Source: Granulicatella adiacens ATCC 49175 (lineage in GTDB: Bacteria > Bacillota > Bacilli > Lactobacillales > Aerococcaceae). From it: a stretch of DNA of 64,000 nucleotides. The stretch spans positions 1,054,001 to 1,118,000 of the forward strand of contig NZ_CP102283.1 of NCBI RefSeq assembly GCF_025150565.1, in the 5' to 3' direction. The notes under the pieces were generated by a model. That model had not been told where the DNA came from and did not search any database. It saw only the letters and a program-made list of their open reading frames with translations. Positions 10,311-18,640 of the stretch are shown here, in pieces (position 1 is the first letter of the stretch; every line of letters begins with the position of its first letter). The position numbers were made by a program, and so were the translations under genes.

Positions 10311-12794
10311 ATGACTGAAAACAATACTGGACAGTCGCGTTCATCGCAGCACCGCCAACCAAAAAAGAAAGCTTCATCTCCTTCTAATAAGAAAAAAATA
10401 TTAAAAAAAGTTCTTATTGGTTTAGGAGCATTTATAGGAGTTGCACTGATATCAATCATTGCAATTTTTGCATATTATGGTTCCACTGCTCCTGAAATTA
10501 AAGCAAGCGACCTTCAAGGAGCGACTGAAACAAAAATATATGATAAAGATGGCGAACTAATCTCTTCTCTGGGTGGAGAAAAAAGAGATGTCATTACTAG
10601 TGATCAAGTTCCTCAATTACTTAAAGATGCTGTAACTTCAATTGAAGATAAACGATTTTACTCTCATATGGGAATTGACCCCATTCGTATTTTAGGCTCC
10701 TTCTTTAGAAATGCCAAAGCTGGTCAAATAACTCAAGGTGGTAGTACGATTACTCAACAATTGATTAAGCTTTCTGTCTTTTCTACAAAGAAAGAAGATC
10801 AAACGTATCAACGTAAAATTCAAGAAGCGATTCTAGCACTTAAACTCGAACGTGAGTTTTCTAAAGAGCAAATCCTTACTTTCTATTTAAATAAAGTATA
10901 TATGGCGAATAGTGTCTACGGATTTGGTACAGCTTCACACTATTATTTTAACAAAGAATTATCGGAGTTATCTCTTCCTCAAGTAGCTTTACTTGCCGGA
11001 ATGCCTCAAGCACCTAATTCCTATGATCCATATGCTCATCCTGAAGAGGCAAAAGAACGCCGAGATACAGTTTTATATACAATGAAAACAAATGGAAAAA
11101 TTACTAACGAACAATACGAGCAAGCTTTAGCGACTCCAATTAATGATGGACTAATTGCTCATGACAATAATGTTGATAGTTCAGATAAAGCTTTAGTCTA
11201 CGATTCTTTCGTAACGATGGTCTTAAAAGAAGTTCAAGATAAAACAGGTCTTGATCCTTATAATGACGGTCTAGTGATCGAAACCACCATTGATTCTAAA
11301 GCACAACAAAAACTGAATGATATTGTTAACACAAATGACTATATCAATTATGTTAACGATAAAATTCAAAGTGCTTCTGTAATGTTAGATTCTAAAACAG
11401 GTGCCGTTCGAGCTGTCAGCGGTGGTCGTAAACAAACAACTCTATTCGCTTACAACCGAGCAACTGATAATCAAAGAAGTACAGGATCTACTATCAAACC
11501 AATTATTGACTACGGCCCTGCTATTGAATATTTAAACTATTCAACTGGTCAAACGCTATTGGATCAAAAGACAACATATTCAAATGGTGTTGAACTAAAT
11601 AACTGGGACTTTAGACATAATGGACCAATGACATTACGTAGAGCTCTTGTGTATTCAAGAAATACAACGGCATTAGAAGCTTTCAAGGCTGTTGGTGAAA
11701 CCAATATTAAATCATTCCTGAAAAATTTAGATATTCAAATTAAAAATGATGGACAAGACTATTTAGTAGAAAGTAACGCTATTGGTGCAGAAATTTCACC
11801 AATTAAAATGGCTGCCGCTTACGCAACTTTCTCTAACGCTGGAACTTACTCAAAACCATATACGGTGACTAAAATCACTACTCGTGATGGTCAAGTTTAT
11901 GAGTTTAAACCAGAACAAAAACAAGCAATGAAAGATTCTACTGCATACATGATTACGAATGTCTTAAAAGATTCGTTCACATATGGTTTTGCCACTGAAG
12001 TAGCAATTCCTGGACTTTCAACTGCTGCTAAAACCGGGTCATCAAACTACACTATTGAACAAAAACGTGCAATGGGAGCTTCTGATTATGAAGACATTAT
12101 CCCAGATTCATGGTTTATCGGATATTCACCTGATTATACAATCTCAGTATGGACTGGTTATGATAATCCGTACGAAAAAGGTGGTGGCGTAGATACCACT
12201 GAACAAGGATATGCTAAGCTAATTTATTATCACTTAATGAAATATATGGCTCAATACTCTAGTGGAGAAGATTGGGTTCAACCAGATAGTGTTGTTCAAC
12301 AACAAATTGAAGTAGGATCAATCCCACTAAGTCTGCCTGGACCTAGAACACCAGCAAATATGATTGCTACAGAGCTATTTGTTAAAGGAAGTACTCCAAC
12401 TCAACAATCTTCAAATTACGGTGTTACAATAGAAGGCCCAACAGGGTTAAAAGCAACATACAATAAGGAAAAGAAAGAGTTAACGGTGACATGGGATCGT
12501 TATAATAATACAGGACAAGGAACTCCACAATTCAAAGTGACTGCAAATGGTCAATCACAGACTGTAACTGGAAATTCCGTTAAATTCCAGAATATTACAG
12601 GACCAAGTGTTTCTGTCTCCATTGTAGTAACCGTAGGACGTAATAGTTCAGACCCTATTACTAACGAATTCCAAATCGAACAACCTACAACGACTCAAGA
12701 ACAAACAACTCGTCAATCTGAAACCACGACAGAAAATAATCGTCGTAATGATTCAAATAATGAACAAACAACTCAAGAACGACGAAACCGTTAG
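10311..12794 (+). CDS. Class A penicillin-binding protein 1A (transglycosylase/transpeptidase)
   Basis: An 827-residue bifunctional peptidoglycan synthase. A short cytoplasmic basic tail is followed by one membrane anchor at about residues 36-60. The GT51 domain has EDKRFYSHMGID and GGSTITQQLIK. The transpeptidase has STGSTIKP (SxxK), SRNTT (SxN) and KTGSSN (KTG). A C-terminal fibronectin-III-like domain (about 700-790) precedes a low-complexity tail rich in Thr, Gln, Asn and Arg. It is translated from AAGGAGG, probably with recU. It corresponds to the ponA/pbp1a family. Confidence 0.95.
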   Translation: MTENNTGQSRSSQHRQPKKKASSPSNKKKILKKVLIGLGAFIGVALISIIAIFAYYGSTAPEIKASDLQGATETKIYDKDGELISSLGGEKRDVITSDQVPQLLKDAVTSIEDKRFYSHMGIDPIRILGSFFRNAKAGQITQGGSTITQQLIKLSVFSTKKEDQTYQRKIQEAILALKLEREFSKEQILTFYLNKVYMANSVYGFGTASHYYFNKELSELSLPQVALLAGMPQAPNSYDPYAHPEEAKERRDTVLYTMKTNGKITNEQYEQALATPINDGLIAHDNNVDSSDKALVYDSFVTMVLKEVQDKTGLDPYNDGLVIETTIDSKAQQKLNDIVNTNDYINYVNDKIQSASVMLDSKTGAVRAVSGGRKQTTLFAYNRATDNQRSTGSTIKPIIDYGPAIEYLNYSTGQTLLDQKTTYSNGVELNNWDFRHNGPMTLRRALVYSRNTTALEAFKAVGETNIKSFLKNLDIQIKNDGQDYLVESNAIGAEISPIKMAAAYATFSNAGTYSKPYTVTKITTRDGQVYEFKPEQKQAMKDSTAYMITNVLKDSFTYGFATEVAIPGLSTAAKTGSSNYTIEQKRAMGASDYEDIIPDSWFIGYSPDYTISVWTGYDNPYEKGGGVDTTEQGYAKLIYYHLMKYMAQYSSGEDWVQPDSVVQQQIEVGSIPLSLPGPRTPANMIATELFVKGSTPTQQSSNYGVTIEGPTGLKATYNKEKKELTVTWDRYNNTGQGTPQFKVTANGQSQTVTGNSVKFQNITGPSVSVSIVVTVGRNSSDPITNEFQIEQPTTTQEQTTRQSETTTENNRRNDSNNEQTTQERRNR

Positions 12795-12812
12795 AATTAA
12801 GACGTAAAAAAT

Positions 12813-12850
12813 AAAGACGTTATCCATGAAATGGATAACGTCTTTATTTA
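12813..12850 (+). terminator. Intrinsic terminator of recU-pbp1A
   Basis: A perfect 14-bp stem, AAAGACGTTATCCA (12813-12826) with its complement at 12832-12845, a 5-base loop, then a T-rich tail. Confidence 0.93.
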
Positions 12851-12883
12851 TAAAAAGCTCCCTATAAATAATCATAGGGAGCC
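12851..12883 (-). terminator. Intrinsic terminator of rny
   Basis: 9-bp perfect arms GCTCCCTAT (12857-12865) and ATAGGGAGC (12874-12882), followed on the minus strand by five U residues (complement of 12852-12856). It abuts the convergent pbp1A terminator. Confidence 0.9.
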
Positions 12884-12919
12884 TTCTTCTAATGTCCTTT
12901 TAAAATTAAAGTACACCAA

Positions 12920-14482
12920 TTATTTAGCAAACTCAACTGCTCTTGTCTCACGAATAACTGTAACTTTAATATGTCCTGGATATTGGAGTTCTTCTTCAAT
13001 TTGATTTTTGATGTCATGAGCTAAAATTATTGCCTTTTCATCACTAATTTTGTCTGGTTGTACCATTACACGTACTTCACGACCTGCTTGAATTGCAAAG
13101 CTTCTTTCTACACCTTCGTGTTCTGTTGCAATCGCCTCAAGTCTTTCTAGACGACGAATATAATTCTCAACTGATTCACGTCTTGCTCCTGGGCGAGCTG
13201 CTGATAAAGCATCGGCTGCTGCCACAAGAACGGCAATCGTTGAAGTCGCTTCAACATCTCCATGGTGTGAAGCAATGGCATTTACAACTACTTTGTTTTC
13301 TTTATATTTTTGAGCGATTTCAGCACCAATCTCAACGTGCGAACCTTCAATTTCATGGTCTAGTGCTTTCCCTAAGTCATGAAGTAAACCTGCTCGTTTA
13401 GCAAGATTTACATCTTCCCCTAGTTCACCGGCCATCACGCCAGCTAATTTAGCAACTTCAATACTATGGTTCAATACGTTTTGACCGTAACTAGCTCTAA
13501 AGTATAAACGACCTAAAATCTTAATCAAATCTGGATGTAATGAGTGAATTCCGACTTCAAATGTCGCTTGTTCACCAATCGAACGAATACGCTCATCCAT
13601 CTCTTTACGAGATTTTTCTACCATTTCTTCAATACGAGCGGGATGAATTCGACCATCAGAAATTAATTTCTCTAAGGTCATCTTAGCGATTTCTCGACGA
13701 ATTGGATCGAAACCACTTAAAACTACCGCTTCTGGAGTTTCATCAATAATAACATCAATCCCCGTTAACGATTCAAGCGTACGAATATTGCGACCTTCTC
13801 GTCCAATAATTCGTCCTTTCATTTCATCACTTGGTAAAGTCATAACTGTTACTGTATTTTCAGAAACTAAATCTGCTGCAGATCTTTGAATCGCTTGAAG
13901 AATGATATTCTTAGCATTTTTATCTGCTTCATCTTTTGCAAGTTGCTCAGACTCTTTAATCATGATGGCACGTTCCTTACTTAACTGTTCGGTCATGTCT
14001 TTCATAATTATTTCTTGCGCTTCTTCTTTACTAATTGTAGAAATACGTTCCAATTCTTCTTGTTGTTTTGCAACTAGAGCTTCCGCTTCTTGCTCTTTTT
14101 CTGTCACTCTTTCAAGTTTCTCTTGGATTTTAGTTTCCTTTGATTCAATGGATTGTTCACGTTTCTCTAAAATTTCATCCTTACGATCCAAATTCTTTTC
14201 ACGTTGAATCATTCTCTTTTCTTGAAGAAGTACTTCATTTCGTCTTTCTTTTAACTCATTTTCAACTTCAGCACGATACTTATGATTTTCCTCTTTTGCT
14301 TCTAAAAGAACTTCCTTCTTTAATCGATCCGCATCTTTTTCAGCATCTTTGATAATCATATCAGCCGATTCGCGAGCTGCTATTAACTTTTTCTCATAAT
14401 TTGATTTGAAACCAACATATCCAGCAACAATTCCAATTATTAAAGCTAAGATCGCGAGGCCACCTATTACTACTGAGTCCAT
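12920..14482 (-). CDS. rny: Ribonuclease Y
   Basis: A 520-residue membrane-anchored endoribonuclease that initiates mRNA decay. It has an N-terminal membrane helix ([20 protein letters not shown]), a long charged coiled coil (about residues 30-200), a KH RNA-binding domain with [19 protein letters not shown], and an HD phosphodiesterase domain with [12 protein letters not shown]. The start follows GGAGGTGACTCA. It is transcribed from its own promoter about 90 bases upstream, with a short AT-rich leader. Confidence 0.97.
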   Translation of the reverse strand: MDSVVIGGLAILALIIGIVAGYVGFKSNYEKKLIAARESADMIIKDAEKDADRLKKEVLLEAKEENHKYRAEVENELKERRNEVLLQEKRMIQREKNLDRKDEILEKREQSIESKETKIQEKLERVTEKEQEAEALVAKQQEELERISTISKEEAQEIIMKDMTEQLSKERAIMIKESEQLAKDEADKNAKNIILQAIQRSAADLVSENTVTVMTLPSDEMKGRIIGREGRNIRTLESLTGIDVIIDETPEAVVLSGFDPIRREIAKMTLEKLISDGRIHPARIEEMVEKSRKEMDERIRSIGEQATFEVGIHSLHPDLIKILGRLYFRASYGQNVLNHSIEVAKLAGVMAGELGEDVNLAKRAGLLHDLGKALDHEIEGSHVEIGAEIAQKYKENKVVVNAIASHHGDVEATSTIAVLVAAADALSAARPGARRESVENYIRRLERLEAIATEHEGVERSFAIQAGREVRVMVQPDKISDEKAIILAHDIKNQIEEELQYPGHIKVTVIRETRAVEFAK

Positions 14483-14569
14483 TGAGTCACCTCCGTCTCT
14501 ATTTAATTTTAATCAAAATAAATTGCATTGATATAATTTATGGTTAAATGTGATTTAACACATAATATC

Positions 14570-14598
14570 ATTGTATTCTTGAAATCGTTATAAGTCAA
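14570..14598 (-). promoter_or_regulatory. Sigma-A promoter of rny
   Basis: TTGACT (14593-14598) and TACAAT (14570-14575), each 5 of 6, with a 17-base spacer on the minus strand. Confidence 0.75.
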
Positions 14599-14621
14599 TT
14601 CATTTAAGAAGAATTTTAAAA

Positions 14622-14658
14622 CAAAAAAGTCTTTTAGTACTTAAAATACTAAAAGACT
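14622..14658 (-). terminator. Intrinsic terminator of the ytoI-nrnA-nrnA operon
   Basis: Perfect 12-bp arms AGTCTTTTAGTA (14628-14639) and TACTAAAAGACT (14647-14658) with a U tract from the complement of 14623-14628. Confidence 0.92.
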
Positions 14659-14668
14659 AAAGCAAATG

Positions 14669-15631
14669 CTATTTATTCAAAAATTCTTTTGCTGAATCAT
14701 TCAGTTCAGAGACAATTTGTTGCACTTCATCTAATGTACTCACTACTGCCCCAGAAGCTAGCGGGTGCCCACCGCCTCCATGATTTTGAGCAATTGTATT
14801 CACGATTGGACCTTTAGAACGAAGATTTACTCTATACGTTCCATCTGGTTGTTCCACAAAAAGACCCCAACAATGAATGCCCTCTACTGTACTTGGTAAT
14901 GAGATTACTCCGTGTGTTTGGTCTTCTTCAATACCATAAGTTTTTAAATGTTCCTGAGTCAATACAGTTGCTGCAACTCCATTGTCAGAAATTTCCATAT
15001 TTTGATAAATATATCCTGCTAAACGACTAACTGAAACAGGATTTGTAATCATTTGATACGCAATTCCTGAAATATCTACATCGAACTCTAATAATTTAGA
15101 AACCATTGAAAATGTAATGGTTGTCGTCGAAGGATATAAGAAACGTCCTGTATCGCCAACAATACCAGCATAAAGTGCATTAGCTGCTTCTTTTGACATT
15201 ACCCAAGTACTTTCTGCATCAAAAGTAAAACGGCACAACATCTCACTTGTACTGCTTGAATCAGTATCAACAAATGAAATAGCACCATACACATCTCTAT
15301 CTGGATGGTGGTCAATTTTAATCACTTTCGATGGATCTACTTCAAATGGGCAGTCAATACGTGGTGTATTCGCACAGTCCAATACAATAACAAGTGAAGC
15401 GTCAAATTGCTCTTGTGTTATCTCGTCCATTTCTCCAATATAATTTAATGAGCTAGGCATTTCACCAAGTAAATACACTGTTTTCTCTGGATAAGTCGCG
15501 CGAATAATTTCTCTTAACCCTACTTGTGACCCAATTGCGTCTGGGTCTGGTGATTCATGACGTAAGATTACAATCGAATCCGCTTTTTTAATTTCTGCAT
15601 CAATCTTTTTAAAAAACTCAGTATAATTCAT
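14669..15631 (-). CDS. DHH-DHHA1 phosphoesterase, NrnA-type nanoRNase/pAp phosphatase (copy 2)
   Basis: A 320-residue enzyme. The DHH domain has RHESPDPDAIGSQVG (DxD metal site), DCANTP and KIDHHPD, plus GDTGRFLYPSTT. The DHHA1 domain has GGGGHPLASGAV for substrate binding. Family members degrade 2-5 nt RNAs, pAp and pApA. The ATG at 15629-15631 is chosen over an upstream TTG because AAAGGAA precedes it. It is the second of two tandem paralogues, both with full catalytic motifs. It ends at a strong terminator. Confidence 0.9.
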   Translation of the reverse strand: MNYTEFFKKIDAEIKKADSIVILRHESPDPDAIGSQVGLREIIRATYPEKTVYLLGEMPSSLNYIGEMDEITQEQFDASLVIVLDCANTPRIDCPFEVDPSKVIKIDHHPDRDVYGAISFVDTDSSSTSEMLCRFTFDAESTWVMSKEAANALYAGIVGDTGRFLYPSTTTITFSMVSKLLEFDVDISGIAYQMITNPVSVSRLAGYIYQNMEISDNGVAATVLTQEHLKTYGIEEDQTHGVISLPSTVEGIHCWGLFVEQPDGTYRVNLRSKGPIVNTIAQNHGGGGHPLASGAVVSTLDEVQQIVSELNDSAKEFLNK

Positions 15632-15715
15632 TATTTTATAATTCCTTTCATCCAATTATTGGACTAATTTTATTGTAAACACAACACTTTATAATACTCT
15701 TATTTGAGTGTTATT

Positions 15716-16681
15716 TCAATCTTTCTTAAAGTTTCTTACTACCTCTTTCAACTTAGCATCCACTTCTAAAATTTGGGCTTGCGTAACAGAAGGAATACCG
15801 CACGCGAGCGTATGTCCTCCGCCGCCGAACTCTTGCGCAATGTGATTTACTATTGGTCCTTTTGAACGTAAATGAACTCTAAAGGTAGCATCCTCTTGTT
15901 CCACATACAGACTCCAAGCCAAAATCCCTTCAACAGTTCCAGGAACTGAAACTACAAGAGAGGCTAACTGGTCATTAGATTGGAAACGACGAAGTACTTC
16001 TTTCGTTAAAACAACACTTGCCATCCCTTCAGGAGATACTTCTAAATGCTCATAAATATACCCTGTCATTCGATTCACATTCAGCGGTTTCGTAATCATC
16101 CTATCGGCAATCCCAGACAAATCTACATCGTGTTGTATCAATTTTGATACAAGCGCAAAAGTTTTCGAAGTAGTCGACGGATATAAGAATCGTCCTGTAT
16201 CTCCGATAATTCCAGCGTAAATAACATTAGCGGCTTCTCTGTTCATTTGAAATGGTGTCGTTGTATCAAAAGCAAATTCTGCCATGATTTCACTAGCACT
16301 TGCGGCCGTTGTATCCACATAACAAACCTTTCCGTAAGGTGTCACATTTGGATGGTGATCAATCTTAATCACCTCATCTACCTTCACTTCAAACGGACAA
16401 TTAATGAGTTGAGGTGTGGAACAGTCCACAACGATAACCAGCGATTTGTTGAACACCTTTTGAGTGATTTCATCCATATCACCGATATACTTCAAGTTTT
16501 CGGGCATATCTCCAATAACATAAACTGACTTTTCAGGATATGCCCCTTTTATCAGCTTACTAAGTCCTATTTGAGAACCCAAAGCATCTGGGTCTGGTTT
16601 TCTATGCCTTAAGATCACGATTGAATTGGCTTTTTCAATCTCAGTGATGATTTCTTTTAATAATTCCTTGTAATTCATCAT
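15716..16681 (-). CDS. DHH-DHHA1 phosphoesterase, NrnA-type nanoRNase/pAp phosphatase (copy 1)
   Basis: A 321-residue paralogue of the downstream gene, with RHRKPDPDALGSQIG, DCSTPQ, KIDHHPN, GDTGRFLYPSTT and GGGGHTLACGI. The start ATG overlaps the TAA of the YtoI-like gene (TAATG at 16679-16683), so translation is coupled. The neighbourhood (YtoI next to NrnA) resembles the B. subtilis ytoI-ytqI region, supporting an NrnA role. Copies 1 and 2 are clearly homologous along their whole length. Which one is the functional NrnA cannot be decided. Confidence 0.9.
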   Translation of the reverse strand: MMNYKELLKEIITEIEKANSIVILRHRKPDPDALGSQIGLSKLIKGAYPEKSVYVIGDMPENLKYIGDMDEITQKVFNKSLVIVVDCSTPQLINCPFEVKVDEVIKIDHHPNVTPYGKVCYVDTTAASASEIMAEFAFDTTTPFQMNREAANVIYAGIIGDTGRFLYPSTTSKTFALVSKLIQHDVDLSGIADRMITKPLNVNRMTGYIYEHLEVSPEGMASVVLTKEVLRRFQSNDQLASLVVSVPGTVEGILAWSLYVEQEDATFRVHLRSKGPIVNHIAQEFGGGGHTLACGIPSVTQAQILEVDAKLKEVVRNFKKD

Positions 16682-17997
16682 TAGTTTCTTTCCATTAATT
16701 GATTTGACATAATTGCTTTTGCAACCACCGAGTTTTCAAGCAGTACAGAAATATCAATTTTAGATACTTTTCTGCCTATATCTAAAGTCTGAATTTGAAT
16801 CGCAATTTTACTTTCAATTGGAATCATCCTCAAATAATGCATTTCCAATTGTTCAATAACCGTATTGCGACGTTGGCTGCGATGAATAAATTCTTTCGAA
16901 GCAACTGAAACCACCTCACAAAGAACCCCAAAAGATAGCATTCCTAAATTATTGGTCATCTGAGGAGTGACTGTAAAACTAAATCTCGCATTTGTTGGGT
17001 TAACTTCTATGACTTCTAGATTTTCACTCACATCATCTTCGAAAGTATTTCCTACTTGTGGTTGTCTTTGTGTTAATTGCATAGCTTTCATAACGTCACG
17101 TCTTGAGATGATTCCAATGAGTTCCATGTTATCTTGAACAACAGGTAGCATCTCCAACCCATTCCATATCATCGAATGCGCAACGCTTGCCACACTCGCA
17201 TGTAACTTAGATACAGAAGGATTTTTAGTCATGATTCTTTCAATAATTAAACTATCAGATTTTCCTAATATATCTTTAGCGGAAACAACCCCTACTAAGC
17301 GATTAGAGTGATTCACAACTGGAAAACGGGAATTTCCTGTCTTTTCACTCAACTCGCGATACTCTTTAACGGTTTGATCCATTCTTAAATAATTCGTATT
17401 TTCGATATCATTATAAATATCGGCAACAATCATGATTTTCTTCTTAATCAATTGATCGGTCATCGCACGGTTGATGAGGCTGGCAACCGTAAATGTATCG
17501 TACGTTGTTCCCATCAGCGGAATTTTAAGCTCATCCGCTTTTTGAATTAATTCAGGTGTTGCTTGGAATCCCCCAGTAATTAAAACAGCGGCTCCTTGAT
17601 TCAAAGCGAGTAATTGCGCATCTTCACGGTTCCCGATAATTACAAGCGATTCCGGTTGAATATAACGTGTCATAGCGTCTAGTGTCATCGCACCTATAAC
17701 GAAACGGTTTAAGATTTTATCTAATCCTTCACGACCACCGAATACTTCCCCTTCAATTATCTTAATAATTTCTCCAAAAGAAAGTTTTTCTAGATTATCC
17801 TTTGTTTTACGTTCAATACGAATTGTTCCAACTCGTTCAATGGTCGAAACAATCCCGATATTTTCTGCTTCCTTAATGGCACGATAAGCAGTGCCTTCGC
17901 TCATTTCCATATTCTTTGCAATCGAACGTACTGAAATTTTTTCTCCAACTGGCAGTGATTCAATATAACGAATGATTTGTTGATGTTTTGATGTCAT
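16681..17997 (-). CDS. YtoI-like DRTGG/CBS/hotdog regulatory protein
   Basis: 438 residues. An N-terminal winged-helix-like part (VRSIAKNMEMSEGTAYRAIKEAE) is followed by a DRTGG-like domain (about 80-190), a pair of CBS domains (NSRFPVVNHSNRLVGVVSAK and MLPVVQDNMELIGIISRRD) and a C-terminal hotdog domain (about 320-435). CBS domains bind adenine nucleotides. The protein could sense AMP-type ligands, which are products of the adjacent NrnA-like enzymes; that link is inference. It is the first gene of a three-gene coupled operon, starting after AGAGGAGATATT. Confidence 0.83.
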   Translation of the reverse strand: MTSKHQQIIRYIESLPVGEKISVRSIAKNMEMSEGTAYRAIKEAENIGIVSTIERVGTIRIERKTKDNLEKLSFGEIIKIIEGEVFGGREGLDKILNRFVIGAMTLDAMTRYIQPESLVIIGNREDAQLLALNQGAAVLITGGFQATPELIQKADELKIPLMGTTYDTFTVASLINRAMTDQLIKKKIMIVADIYNDIENTNYLRMDQTVKEYRELSEKTGNSRFPVVNHSNRLVGVVSAKDILGKSDSLIIERIMTKNPSVSKLHASVASVAHSMIWNGLEMLPVVQDNMELIGIISRRDVMKAMQLTQRQPQVGNTFEDDVSENLEVIEVNPTNARFSFTVTPQMTNNLGMLSFGVLCEVVSVASKEFIHRSQRRNTVIEQLEMHYLRMIPIESKIAIQIQTLDIGRKVSKIDISVLLENSVVAKAIMSNQLMERN

Positions 17998-18088
17998 AAT
18001 ATCTCCTCTGTATTAAAAAAATGAAACACCTAACTTAAACTGTACTATTATTGTACTAAATTTTCTTCTTTAATACTAGAGACAAAAT

Positions 18089-18115
18089 AAAAAAACTGGT
18101 CAAAAAAGACCAGTT
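18089..18115 (-). terminator. Intrinsic terminator of the DtxR-type regulator gene
   Basis: Perfect 8-bp arms AACTGGTC (18094-18101) and GACCAGTT (18108-18115) with an A6 loop and a U tract on the minus strand. Confidence 0.88.
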
Positions 18116-18126
18116 TTATAACAATT

Positions 18127-18531
18127 TCATTCTGAATATGGAGGTATTTCTTCTCCATGAGGACAATGCGTTGGATTCCCTAAGAACTCCGCTAATCGCT
18201 CTGTCATTTCAACACTTGAAGCATGTTCGAGAATTTCTGCTTGATCATGAACAGACTCTCCACTAAATCCAAGAGAATTAACAAGAAAGACTTCCCAGAT
18301 TTTATGCGAACGAATCAAACGTTCTGCAACTTTAATCCCTTTTTGCGTTAATTTTGCACCTTTATAACGAATGTATTCGACCGTGCCATCATGTACTAGC
18401 TTGTTTAACATTTCTGTTGTGGAAGCTGCTGAAAGGTCCAACATTTGATTGATGGCTTTATTCGTTACAAATTCATCTTTACCACCTAATTTATAGATTG
18501 TTTTAATGTAATCTTCCTTATTTGGTGTCAT
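18127..18531 (-). CDS. DtxR/MntR-family metal-dependent transcriptional repressor, short form
   Basis: 134 residues. The N-terminal winged helix has NKAINQMLDLSAASTTEMLNKL. The metal-binding dimerisation domain has HKIWEVFLVNSLGFSGESVHDQAEILEH and NPTHCPHGEEIP. Manganese regulators of lactic acid bacteria (ScaR/TroR type) are usually about 215 residues with a C-terminal SH3-like FeoA domain. This one stops right after the dimerisation domain and is followed at once by a terminator, so the third domain is absent, as in B. subtilis MntR (142 residues). It is monocistronic and starts after AAAGGAGA. The metal is probably Mn or Fe. Confidence 0.85.
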   Translation of the reverse strand: MTPNKEDYIKTIYKLGGKDEFVTNKAINQMLDLSAASTTEMLNKLVHDGTVEYIRYKGAKLTQKGIKVAERLIRSHKIWEVFLVNSLGFSGESVHDQAEILEHASSVEMTERLAEFLGNPTHCPHGEEIPPYSE

Positions 18532-18582
18532 AAGCCATCTCCTTTCATTTCCCTTTCAGTATAGCATAGTTTGCGATTGAAA

Positions 18583-18625
18583 AACAGAGCTAAGAAAGAG
18601 CCTTAGGAAACTCCTAAGACTCTTT
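18583..18625 (-). terminator. Intrinsic terminator of adhE
   Basis: 13-base arms with one mismatch (18595-18607 with 18613-18625; AAAGAG/CTCTTT and CTTAGG/CCTAAG). The U tract is interrupted (complement of 18583-18594). Confidence 0.75.
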
Positions 18626-18640
18626 AGATTTAAAAATCAA

